Translations under genes and position numbers: made by a program | Shown: piece by piece, positions 31,328-39,842 of the stretch | How the letters are laid out: every line of letters begins with the position of its first letter | How positions within the stretch are numbered: position 1 is the first letter of the stretch | Assembly: GCA_964430205.1 (NCBI GenBank) | Contig: CAYSER010000003.1 | Span: 6,523 to 70,522 of the forward strand | Source: CAJBLF01 sp964430205 | Lineage (GTDB): Bacteria; Patescibacteriota; Gracilibacteria; Absconditabacterales; Absconditicoccaceae | Direction: 5' to 3' | DNA: 64,000 nt | The notes under the pieces: model-generated | The model's database searches: none | Told to the model about the DNA's origin: nothing | What the model saw: only the letters and a program-made list of their open reading frames with translations

Positions 31328-32470
31328 TTAATGATCGGCGAACATCTCGAAGAGTCCCCTGACGATCTTTTTCCTGACCGTATCTACGAAGGTCAGATCA
31401 TTGAATTCATAGGTTTGATATAATGGATCTGAAAATCTTGCGAACCTCTCCTTAGCGTTGGCTTCTTGCGCTTTGAGCTGATCCTCCGGCAACGCGTGAC
31501 CGATGCTATTACCGAAATTATTCCTGACTAGCGAAGCGAGCTCGCTCATGAATTCCTTGTCCTTGATAAGCTGATCGTATTGTTCAACAGTGATCTCTTT
31601 CATATCGAGATGCGTCGTCCCCTTGGTCCGAGAATGATTCTTTTCGTGAACGAATCAAGGAGTCTTCATCACGGTTTCGTTGATGCCAGCGAGGATGATC
31701 ATATTCCCTTGATCGACGAAATGGCTGATCGCCTTGAGCGTATTCTGTACCTTATCATCGTCTCCAAAAGAGATGCTCTGGATCTGCTTATAGGGCGACC
31801 GCTCTAGGACATCCCTCGTACCTGTCGGTGCAATCAGGAAAATGTTTCACGGCTGCGCTCATGCGCTGATGAAATTAGTCACAAAATCCTTCTTGATCCT
31901 CTGAAGCGGATGTTCCGATACTCTTCCCGTCTTCATCGCCTCGTCTAATGCGGGGATCTCCGATTGCTTAGTCGCAGGGATGGTCTTCCATAGGTTGGTG
32001 ATCGCGAGTCCCATTGTTTTTTGGCTTTGCGTGAGCAGTGCCGGACCGACGATGGTATTGATGCGATCTCTGATATCTTTCTTATGATACTGCTTGGCAT
32101 ACTTGTGCAACTCGGTAACCAGGATAGGGATATTGGCGAATGTCGCATGATTGGTCACGATGATTGCCGATTTCTGTTCGAGCGAAATGAAGAGTCTCTG
32201 CATGAGCGATTCATACGCCTCTTTGTCATAGGGAACTACATTAGTGTAGGATTCGATCGCTTCCAGGATCAGGCTCTGCTTCATCCTCATCGTACCGGGA
32301 TCCCTAGGATATACTAATGTACCGAGATCATCGTCAATCATCGCTGATTCAGGATAGCCATTCGCTCTATGGATAGCATGCCGATGATCGTTGTAGATGC
32401 GGTTGATCTCCTGAGGAGTAAGAAGTCCTTCATTCATTTCTTGAGATTCCGTTCAGCTGATCTGTTCCAT
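31328..32470 (-). CDS. Acyltransferase-like protein (380 aa)
   Basis: ATG 32470 is reached through an in-frame UGA upstream of another ATG at 32437. The core shows 'KSAIIVTNHATFANIPILVT' and 'NIFLIAPTGTRDV'. These correspond to the NHxxxxD and FPEGTRS blocks of glycerol-phosphate/lysophosphatidate acyltransferases. The catalytic Asp of HX4D is replaced (N-H-A-T-F-A-N) and the EGTR Glu by Thr, so activity is doubtful. The C-terminal ~120 residues are helical. No membrane segment. It may be a diverged lipid enzyme. A perfect TTGAC-N6-GTCAA inverted repeat lies about 50 bp upstream. Confidence 0.65.
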
Positions 32471-32516
32471 ATCCAAAGATGTCAGAAAAAAATAAATATC
32501 TCAGGTGATATATATT

Positions 32517-32532
32517 TTGACCATTAAGTCAA
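32517..32532. promoter_or_regulatory. Perfect inverted repeat upstream of the acyltransferase-like gene
   Basis: TTGAC-cattaa-GTCAA, five-base arms around an AT-rich six-base spacer, 47 bp before ATG 32470. It has the size of a dimeric repressor operator. No matching site was seen elsewhere in the window. Confidence 0.35.
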
Positions 32533-32592
32533 TATAGTGATTTTCACCATACATTTCGATGACGGCATACATCCGATAATAGAAACGATAAC

Positions 32593-32618
32593 AAAAAAAA
32601 TCGGCCATTCTACCGATT
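32593..32618 (-). terminator. Terminator after arfB
   Basis: On the minus strand AATCGG (32618-32613) pairs with CCGATT (32604-32599), followed by a T-run (A-run on the plus strand at 32593-32600). Sequence is almost the same as the plus-strand terminator at 8516. Confidence 0.8.
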
Positions 32619-32632
32619 CCTCTTTATATCAT

Positions 32633-32756
32633 CCTTAATTTTTAATTTTCAATTCTCAATTTTCAATCCCGCTAAAGCGGGACTCTGCTTCGCTCCGTTT
32701 TCAATTCTCCATTCTCAATTTTCAATTATCAATTTTCAATTTCCCGTCTCATTTAT
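32633..32756. repeat. TTTTCAATTCTCAATTTTCAAT words interrupted by CCCGCTAAAGCGGG
   Basis: About nine degenerate copies of ttttcaattctcaa surround a short hairpin CCCGCtaaaGCGGG and a ctgcttcgctccg stretch. Intergenic, downstream of arfB. Confidence 0.8.
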
Positions 32757-32759
32757 CGT

Positions 32760-33185
32760 TTAGTCGTTGATGTCCGGTCTCTTCCTGAGCTGTTTCGTCT
32801 GTCCCGCCTTTTTCTTGTCCGTGATGCGTTTCTCGCGCTGCTCCTGTGGGACATGCGTCTCTATCCTCTCTTTGGGTTCGAGCAATGCATCGTTCAAGAG
32901 CTGCCTGAAATGATGGATGACTCTCTCTTTGTTGGCATACTGATAACGCTCCTCCTGGCAAGTCATGATGAGAATCCCTTCCTCGTGATGAACGAGATGC
33001 CCTCCGAGCTCGATCAGCCTCTCCTTCTGCTCAGGCGTGAGCTGTTGAGAATCGCGGATATTGAAGAAGAGTTCCGCCTTGGTCTCTCTCTTGTTGACAT
33101 TCTGGCCTCCATGTCCTCCGCTCTTGGAAAAATGGAAATGCACTTCCTTGTCTAGTATAGTGTCTATGATATCTTGGTCGGTCAT
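32760..33185 (-). CDS. arfB: Ribosome rescue factor ArfB-like peptidyl-tRNA hydrolase (141 aa)
   Basis: ATG 33185, MTDQDIIDTILDKEVHFHFS, then 'SKSGGHGGQNVNKRETKAEL' with the catalytic GGQ at residues 26-28 and the class-I release-factor fold 'LFFNIRDSQQLTPEQKERLI'. The C-terminal tail is highly basic ('EQREKRITDKKKAGQTKQLR'), as in ArfB/ICT1, where it enters the empty mRNA channel of stalled ribosomes. Shorter than full release factors and lacking the codon-recognition domain. No in-frame UGA is used. In a lineage expected to lack RF2 this is a second GGQ hydrolase beside RF1. Confidence 0.9.
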   Translation of the reverse strand: MTDQDIIDTILDKEVHFHFSKSGGHGGQNVNKRETKAELFFNIRDSQQLTPEQKERLIELGGHLVHHEEGILIMTCQEERYQYANKERVIHHFRQLLNDALLEPKERIETHVPQEQREKRITDKKKAGQTKQLRKRPDIND

Positions 33186-33194
33186 AGCTTGGAT

Positions 33195-33310
33195 GTAGAA
33201 TAGGTAAAACGCTCAAACGATGAAGCGCTGAAACGATAATAACTCTTTATTTCTACTATCTATTTGATTTTTCGTTTCGTCGTTTTTCCGTTTTGTCGTT
33301 TATTCGTTTT
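33195..33310. repeat. AACGCTCAAACGATGAA / CGTTTTGTCGTTTATTCG words
   Basis: The gap carries aaacgctcaaacgatgaagcgctgaaacgat and, further on, tttcgtttcgtcgtttttccgttttgtcgtttattcg. The CGTTT-xGTCGTTT family also occurs upstream of many ATGs (3835, 4848, 38930, 39355). Confidence 0.75.
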
Positions 33311-33311
33311 T

Positions 33312-33530
33312 TTAGTTCGTCTTCTTATGTTTCTCTATCTTACCGTTTTCATATCTGTCGAGTTCCGGAGAGATCTGATTCTTGGCTAGTTTTTGTCCTT
33401 TTGCCGCTGATTTCGGTGTGCCGCTGATCGTGCGGGAAAGATCCTCCATCCCCATCCGGAAGGTGTTACCGATGGTGTCAGCGAGATTGGTCTTGCGGGT
33501 CTGTTCGAATTTCTTGAGATCGTCGGTCAT
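33312..33530 (-). CDS. Small hypothetical basic protein (72 aa)
   Basis: ATG 33530 (MTDDLKKFEQTRKTNLADTI) to TAG, a single open frame without UGA. Basic and polar with no membrane segment; 'SRTISGTPKSAAKGQKLAKN' in the middle. Composition is similar to the lysine-rich protein at 39843-40877. It lies in an intergenic setting bounded by CGTTT-type repeats on its downstream side. No family recognised. Confidence 0.55.
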   Translation of the reverse strand: MTDDLKKFEQTRKTNLADTIGNTFRMGMEDLSRTISGTPKSAAKGQKLAKNQISPELDRYENGKIEKHKKTN

Positions 33531-33668
33531 GCGCGATAGAAAGGATAAATGATGTTCTCGTATGCATAAAATATGAAAAATATCCGGTAAATCAATGATA
33601 TTTTCATTTGATATTCTCAGCTATGTCCGTATACTATCGCTCGATATTTTATCCTATTAGCTACGCTG

Positions 33669-34859
33669 ATGGCGAAAACAAAAAACATACTCCTGCGATC
33701 ATCCATCGCAGCACTCGGAATGATAGGATTAACCCTATGAGCCAACGTAACCCTCCAACCGATCTATTCAGAGACGAGGTTCGAGCCTGCGGACAAACTG
33801 CACGCATGATGCACGAATGACGCTGATCTGCTCTTCTCTCCCCAAGGCAAGTCCGTCAAGAAGATCTCTATGGTCCTCACCTATAATCCGGACACGATGG
33901 AAATCCTGCGCATCATGCCCGCCAAGAATATCTGAGACGCAACCTCCAAGATAGAATACGACAAGATCATCCTCGAAGTGAATGAACCGAATCTTGATAC
34001 GGCCAAGAACGCTACAACACTTTTTCAGATCACGTTCAGAAGCGCTACTATCGGGAAGGAAATGATGCTCCTAGATACCGGTTCTGAAGCTATCATCGCT
34101 GGCAAGAATGTCCCGCTCAAGGGAACATTCGCATTGGATTTCGCGAAAGTGCCTGAATGTGAACCGGACATCGTCCCACCGAGCATCAGTCTCATCTATC
34201 CGAAAGACACCAAGCAAAGGATCTCGCTCGACCAATATTTCGTATTCGATATCAAGGATATAGGGAAATGAGTCGATAAGAACAGCGTAACCATAAGCTT
34301 CTGATGAGAAGATTATTTCTACGGATCCGAAAGCCTCAAACGGAACGGGAACTATCTCACCTTCTACCCAGGCAAACGGATACCTATCGATACCAACATG
34401 AATCTCAAGATCCTCGTCACGGATAAGCAATCTTATGGATGAGCGAATAAAGCTCAGAGCATCTATAATTTCCAGTCAGCGACATGAATGGCGTTCAATA
34501 AGGATATCAGCCCGCTGATCTTCAGGCAGATCGCCCAAGAAGCTGCGAAAGTATCCGCCACCCAAGAGGAATGCACTGCTTTGGCAGAACGATACGCAAA
34601 TGCTCAACAAGGCTATATGCCACTGATCTCCTCCATCATCCAGAAAGCATGATGTAATCTCTCTGAGGTGAACACTTCGTTGCTCACGTCTCATAATGGG
34701 CAGATGAATGATGAACAGAAGAACCAGTATATACATCTTTCCGTCTTCTGAACGCTCTGACGGATATTATTCTTCATCGCATTCACCCTTAAGATGCACT
34801 ATTTTTTCGCATACAGGAAGCACAAGCGCATTGTTAAGAGACTCAAAAACAATGGATAA
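33669..34859 (+). CDS. Secreted cohesin-like protein with C-terminal membrane anchor (396 aa)
   Basis: ATG 33669, signal peptide 'RSSIAALGMIGLTLGANVTL'. Residues ~50-165 have cohesin-like beta strands ('ISMVLTYNPDTMEILRIMPA' and a closing 'KGTFALDFAKV'). An Ig-like module follows from 'VPPSISLIYPKDTKQRISLD'. The last part is helical with a membrane segment ('RILFFIAFTLKMHYFF') and a basic cytoplasmic tail. At least ten UGA codons are read as Gly. Signal, cohesin-like domain and terminal anchor is the same plan as the gene at 60329-61030, suggesting a second anchored receptor for dockerin-bearing proteins (inference). Confidence 0.75.
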
Positions 34860-34993
34860 CCAAAAACTACCAAATGCTAAGTGGTACCTGATACCTATAG
34901 GAGGCGATAAAGATACGACACGTAGAACTTAGCTCTTAGCAGGTAACGCTAAAGGAACATCATCACCACTCACTTTTACCTATTGTATGTATC

Positions 34994-35488
34994 ATGGCAT
35001 TAGAAATAGAAAGGAAATTCCTGATACTCAGGACACCTATCGATCTTTCCACACTCCCCCATCACGAGATCATCCAATGATATCTCACAGATCCAAGTAC
35101 CGGCAAGAGCATCAGGATCAGGAAGGTCGATGATGCGTATAAGATAACCAGGAAAAAAGGGAATGGACTGATCAGAGAGGAGATAGAGGTCGATATCAAA
35201 AAAGACGAATTTGATCAGCTTCGACGCCAAGTCGAGAACCATTTCATCGAGAAGACACGCTACGATATCCCGTACGAAACACATACTATCGAGCTCGATA
35301 TCTACAAGGGCCTGCAGTGATTGAAAGTAGCGGAAGTGGAATTCAAGACAAAGAGGGATGCAAAGAAATTCATCGCTCCTGAACGATTCGGCGAGGAACT
35401 CACCATGATGAGAGAAGCAACCAATGCCTATATCGCCAATCATGGACTCGCGGAGGAACTGATCGAACTTATGAAACAAGGACAATAA
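34994..35488 (+). CDS. CYTH-domain (triphosphate tunnel) protein (164 aa)
   Basis: ATG 34994, MALEIERKFLI with the ExExK motif (Glu4, Glu6, Lys8). The tunnel strands follow: 'KSIRIRKVDDAYKITRKK', 'REEIEVDIKKDEFDQL', 'KTRYDIPYETHTIELDIYKG' and 'LKVAEVEFKTKRDAKKF'. CYTH proteins hydrolyse inorganic triphosphate or make cyclic nucleotides; small bacterial ones usually act on PPPi. Two UGA codons are read as glycine (for example 'GLQGLKVAEVEF'). TAA stop directly precedes a long AATTTAGA repeat tract and a scaffold gap. Confidence 0.9.
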
Positions 35489-35804
35489 GAATTTAGAATA
35501 CAGAATTTAGAATTTAGAAGTCAGAATTTAGAAATCAGAATTTAGAATTGATAATTGANNNNNNNNNNNNNNNNNNNNNNNNNNNNNNNNNNNNNNNNNN
35601 NNNNNNNNNNNNNNNNNNNNNNNNNNNNNNNNNNNNNNNNNNNNNNNNNNNNNNNNNNAATTTAGAATTTAGAAGTCAGAATTTAGAAATCAGAATTTAG
35701 AATTGATAATTGAGAATTTAGAATGCAGAATTTAAAATTTAAAATTTAAAATTTAGAATTTAGAATTGAGAATATCGTCATTTTAGCATTTCAGCATTTT
35801 AGTC
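35489..35804. repeat. AATTTAGAATTTAGAAGTCAG repeat tract containing a 99-N scaffold gap
   Basis: Degenerate copies of aatttagaa fill the whole gap. N occupies 35560-35658. The ~45 bases before the gap (from agaatttagaagtcag to gataattga) recur immediately after it, so the two contig ends overlap and the gap size is artificial. Confidence 0.85.
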
Positions 35805-36728
35805 ATGAAGAACGTTTTGCGCTTCGGCAATGTCGGTCGGATCCATCTCTTCGAGCCAAGCAAGGATGAAATCAATGAGCTCGTGCAGACCTATGATCTC
35901 CATGAATTGATCGAAGAGGATCTCTTCGAATTGACGAACCAAGAGAAAATAGATGTCTATGAGGACTATATGTTCATCGTCCTCAATTTCCCTAAATACA
36001 ACGTGGACACCAAGAAATATTATCTGAATGAATTCAGTATCGTGCTCGGCAAAGATATGATCATCACGATGACGAAATTCGATACCAACCACATCAAATC
36101 CATCATAGAGGAATACGGTGAAGAGCTCAAAACCAGGGAATCCGATGAGGATTTCAAGATCTCTCCCTACTATATTCTCTATAAGGTCCTGGATGCCATG
36201 TACGACAAAAGCATCAAGATGCTGACCAATTCCTCCAAAGATGTCACTGCGCTCGAAGACCAGCTTTTCAGCTCCCAAAAACTCGAAAAAAACTTGCTCG
36301 AAAACCTTACCATCAAGAAACGCAATATCGTGTCGCTCAAGCACACCTTCGCTCCGCATAAGGAAATCCTTGACGAACTGCAGGCTGCCCTGCCGAATTT
36401 CTCCAAGGAAGATCTCGATGTCTATTTCGAGGATCTGGAATATAAGCTCGAGAAGATCATGAACACTATCGCCATCAGCTTTGAGAATGTCGATTCGCTC
36501 GCTGATACCTATAACTCACTGATGAATATCAAGACCAACTCCATGATCGGTGTCCTGACTATCTTCGCAGCGATCACCTGAGTATTGACCTTGATCAGCT
36601 GAATCTATGGCATGAACATATCCCTTCCCGGACAAGAGATCGAGTATTCCTTCATCATGCTTATGGGAGTCATGTTCATCGTCTGCATTATCCTGCTCTG
36701 GATCTTCAAGAAGAAAAGACGGATCTAA
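35805..36728 (+). CDS. corA: CorA-type magnesium/divalent-cation channel (307 aa)
   Basis: ATG 35805, MKNVLRFGNVGRIHLFEPSK. The long cytoplasmic funnel has 'DLHELIEEDLFELTNQEKID', 'YMFIVLNFPKYN' and 'SLADTYNSLMNIKTNSMIGV', the last leading into TM1. After two UGA glycines the selectivity motif 'GIYGMN' appears (Gly269-Met270-Asn271), then TM2 'FIMLMGVMFIVCIILLWIFK' and the basic tail KKKRRI. Read with the standard code the channel would lose its GMN filter. Pentameric inner-membrane channel for Mg2+ or Co2+/Zn2+. Confidence 0.95.
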
Positions 36729-36797
36729 AAATTAACTAACAGTGAACAGTGAACAACTAACAATAAATGAATTTATCTACTCTAGAAAAATATCATT

Positions 36798-37148
36798 ATG
36801 GAAAGTGTTTTAAGAACTAAAAGTTATGATTTTAGCATTAGAGTAGTAAAACTCTATCAACATTTATCACAAGAAAAAAGAGAGTTCATACTTAGCAAAC
36901 AGTTAGTAAGATCATGAACGAGTATTTGAGCGTTGATTCGTGAAGCTGAATTTTGACAATCTAAACCAGATTTTATAAACAAAATGAATATAGCTCTCAA
37001 GGAAGCTAACGAAACATTATATTGGCTCGATATACTTCAGGATACAGGATATATCAACAAAGATCAGTACCAAGACATTTATCCATTGTGACATGAAATT
37101 CTCAAAATATTAATTTCCAGCATAAAAACTCTAAAAACCAAAAAATAA
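36798..37148 (+). CDS. Four-helix bundle protein, S23/rRNA-intervening-sequence family (116 aa)
   Basis: ATG 36798, MESVLRTKSYDFSIRVVKLY. 'LSKQLVRSGTSIGALIREAE' and 'NKMNIALKEANETLYWLDIL' are hallmarks of the four-helix proteins first found in 23S rRNA intervening sequences (TIGR02436-type). UGA encodes the Gly of RSGTSIGA. The base composition is clearly more AT-rich than neighbouring genes, a sign of transfer. Function of the family is unknown. TAA stop. Flanked by aacagtgaacaactaac and reverse ttagttgttagtc words that could pair around it. Confidence 0.85.
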
Positions 37149-37199
37149 CAACTCATGTTTTCAATTGTTAGTTGTTAGTCATTAGTTGTTAGTTGTATA

Positions 37200-38027
37200 T
37201 TAGAAGTTCCTGAATATCTCTTGGAGTCTTCTCCTCTCCTTCTCGGCTTCCTCTTTTTCCTTGATCTCTTTCTCGATCTTCCTGAGCTCTTCCGATGCGA
37301 GGAAGATGAACTTATTGAGCTTATCCATCACTTGCAGTTTCTTTTTCTGATCGTCCGCGAAATCCTCTACTTCATTGAAGAGCATCGTATCATTGACGAT
37401 CACCTCGAGTGATGAGGATTCCTGATTGAAGGTGAATCTCAGTTCATTGACTGTCTCCTCTTCCGTTTCCTTATCCTGCTCTATCTTGGTGATGAAGAGC
37501 ATCGGATCGTAGGTCTCATCAAGATAGAATCTATAAGAGATATAGACCTTATCATTATCCGCTCCTAGGATATCGAAGTAATCTTCGCCCGATCCCATGC
37601 GTCCCTTGATGTCATAAATCTTCTTGGTGATATCAAGCAACTCTCAGAATTTTTTCTGGGCGTCCGATTGTAGCTTCTGTTCTCTAGGTGACTCGATAGC
37701 TTCTGGTTCTGGCATAGCTACCGTTTCTCTCTCAGGCTCCTGTGCGGGAGCTTGCTGTACGGGAGGCACGGCAGATGGTTCAGCTTCCTGCACTTGCGGT
37801 TGCGTGTTTTGTGGCTGTGGGACAGGAGAGACATTTGATGTTTTATCTTCGCCGGGAAGGGGTTCATAGGGATATGCAGCATCCAATTGCTCGTATCAAA
37901 GATCCTCCGTCTCGGGCTTAGCTTCAGGTATAGCAGCGAATATATCCTCTCATCAGAGAATTTCATCAGTTGCACTCTGCTGTTGCCCTTGCTGTCCTTG
38001 TATCTGTTGGGTGTCAGTATCAGCCAT
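37200..38027 (-). CDS. Hypothetical protein, Pro/Gln-rich N terminus and coiled-coil C terminus (275 aa)
   Basis: ATG 38027 (MADTDTQQIQGQQGQQQ) through UGA-encoded glycines to TAA 37200. The first ~130 residues are disordered, with 'VPPVQQAPAQEPERETVAMP'-like stretches. The middle looks folded ('YFDILGADNDKVYISYRFYL'), and the C terminus is a Lys/Glu coiled coil ('EELRKIEKEIKEKEEAEKER'). No signal peptide or membrane segment. No family recognised. Composition resembles CPR cytoplasmic adaptor-like proteins, but this is only an impression. Confidence 0.65.
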
Positions 38028-38277
38028 GACTCATGATATGAATGCTAAAATGTTCAAATGATTAAATGACCTGCTGAAATGTCTATATGACATCATTTGG
38101 TCGCTTATGCATTTTGTCGTTTAATCATTTTAATTATATCCAGATTCCTCCGTTTTGCAAATTTTCACTCTATCATAGCTATGGACAATGCTATGGGGAT
38201 TGAATGGTCTTGTAATCATGGATTTTTTCCATAGATATGGAACTGTCAGTTTTTATATTTTTTGTTTTTTTGGGTAC

Positions 38278-38631
38278 ATGTCAGAAGAAAACACTATCAT
38301 CAGCCAGACAAAACTCTTTGTCGGCGGGTTGAACCGGAAATTGAGATGAAAAGATCTCAGAGAGGAATTCTCTAAGTTTGGAGAGGTCGCTTTCGCTAGA
38401 GTGAAACTCGATCCAGAAACCAACAAGAGCAGAGGTTTCGGGTTCGTAGAGTTCGTGAATCCTGAAGATGCCGCTAAAGCGCAACAAGCTATGGACGGTC
38501 AGGAAATCATGGGAAGAGCCGTTAAGGTCGATTTCGCGAAAGAAAATCCTGATAGGATCAAGGCGAGAGAAGAAGGGACCACGGTGCCTATGTATGAAGA
38601 CGAGGAGGATAAGATGCAGATGGCTGCATAA
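38278..38631 (+). CDS. RNA-recognition-motif (RRM) RNA-binding protein (117 aa)
   Basis: ATG 38278, MSEENTIISQTKLFVGGLNR. RNP2 is LFVGGL (13-18) and RNP1 is SRGFGFVEF (51-59). One UGA gives the Gly of 'RKLRGKDLREEFSKFGEV'. Single RRM with a short acidic tail ('MYEDEEDKMQMAA'). Single-RRM proteins in bacteria are small RNA chaperone-like, often cold-induced. A 250-bp AT-rich upstream region and a strong terminator (38656-38688) suggest a monocistronic, highly expressed unit. Confidence 0.92.
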
Positions 38632-38655
38632 TGCACCCTTATTATATCCATTGAA

Positions 38656-38688
38656 ACACGCGTATCTCTGATGATCGCGTGTTTTTTT
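38656..38688 (+). terminator. Terminator of the RRM gene
   Basis: ACACGCG (38656-38662) pairs with CGCGTGT (38676-38682), followed by seven T. Confidence 0.9.
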
Positions 38689-38699
38689 CGTCTACGGGA

Positions 38700-38925
38700 T
38701 CAGCAAGCTGCACAACAAAAGTTATCGCTTTAGCATGACTTCTGCTTGCAAACAGCACCTATACCCATACTCTCATCCCCGACTATGGGGTCCGTACGCG
38801 AGGTGAGGAATATTACTTCCTATCAATCTCCTGGGAGCCACAAAATCATGGTGCATTCCATGACGGAGCTACCCACTCTTAAGTTTTTAGGAGCACGACT
38901 TGCCTTCTACGACTCCGTGGTCATT
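38700..38925. ncRNA. Candidate structured RNA, strand uncertain (~225 nt)
   Basis: No convincing protein in either direction. Consecutive stems are visible: CCCC-gactat-GGGG (38777-38790), AGGAA-tattac-TTCCT (38806-38821), CATGG-tgcatt-CCATG (38847-38862), and an enclosing ACGGAG...CTCCGT (38863-38868 with 38913-38918). Richer in GC than surrounding gaps and free of the word repeats, which begin at once after it. It could be a regulatory RNA or the end of a mobile element; no known family recognised. Confidence 0.4.
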
Positions 38926-38991
38926 AAAACGAATAAACGGTGAAACGACTAAACGATAAAACGATGCATTTTATCTTTAAACGTATACGAA

Positions 38992-39333
38992 ATGCAGTTT
39001 GAAGAACTCAAAATGTGGCAGGATTGACAAGAGTTATATGATTGTTTGGCAGATATTTTCAATAAGGATGTATTCAAGGATTATTTTTTCAGAGAACAAA
39101 TATTGAAAGCAACACTAAGTATTTCAAACAATATAGCCGAATGATTTGAAAGGGAAACCAATAACGAACTAAAAAGATTTCTCTATATAGCAAAATGAAG
39201 TTGTGGCGAGGTAAGAAGTATGTTACATTTGGCTTATAAAAGTCATTTTATAGATCAAATAACCTTTGAAGCACTATCAGATAAATCTAAACATATCAGC
39301 ATAATGATATATAAGTATATCGAAAAACTTTAA
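38992..39333 (+). CDS. Four-helix bundle protein, S23/rRNA-intervening-sequence family (113 aa)
   Basis: ATG 38992, MQFEELKMWQDGQELYDCLA, the start typical of the S23 family ('F.dL.vWq.a.eL'). 'FREQILKATLSISNNIAEGF' and 'ERETNNELKRFLYIAKGSCG' are the core helices. Three UGA codons are read as Gly, each at a family-conserved Gly (AEGFER, AKGSCGE). AT-rich like the other copy at 36798 but only distantly similar to it, so two separate acquisitions or an old duplication. TAA stop. Confidence 0.9.
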
Positions 39334-39387
39334 TAACGATATCACATCGCTTAGTCATTTGAACGTTTAGTCGTTTAATCGTTCTTT

Positions 39388-39705
39388 ATGAAGAAAATAA
39401 ATGAGTCATTCAACTGCATCAATTGCTGAAAAGCGATTCCTCAGGCGCTCAAGACCTGCAGGAATCATTGCCCATATTGTTTCGTCTCTCTCCATGTAGA
39501 CGATAAGATACCATGAGATAGGGCGACACAATGCTGAGGCAGGATGTACCCCATCGCCTATGAAATCAGGAACGGACAGATGAAAATCTGCTTCCAATGC
39601 AAGGAATGCGGGAAAATCCATCGGAACAAGAGAGCCGATGATGATGAAGTAATCAAACTTGATGAGTATATCAAACACTATAAGGATATCCTGTATGGAC
39701 CGTAA
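39388..39705 (+). CDS. RNHCP-domain zinc-ribbon protein (105 aa)
   Basis: ATG 39388, MKKINESFNCINCGKAIPQA. The defining string 'CRNHCPYCFVSLHVDDKIPG' is followed by 'DRATQCGGRMYPIAYEI' and 'CFQCKECGKIHRNKRADDDE'. Three C-x2-C or C-x4-C pairs suggest zinc ribbons. UGA supplies glycines in CINCGK, IPGDR and QCGGR, positions that are conserved in the family. RNHCP proteins are small and uncharacterised. Preceded by CGTTTAGTCGTTT words right up to the start. Confidence 0.9.
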
Positions 39706-39842
39706 TACCTCGGTGAATGTTGAAAGATTGAAATGTGGAAAAATGGGATCAGATATTGGGATCTTGGAACTGGGACCTGGAACCAAATACGCACATTCAG
39801 TTGTTCCAAAATCTATCGTTCCATCGTTCTACAGTCGAATAG

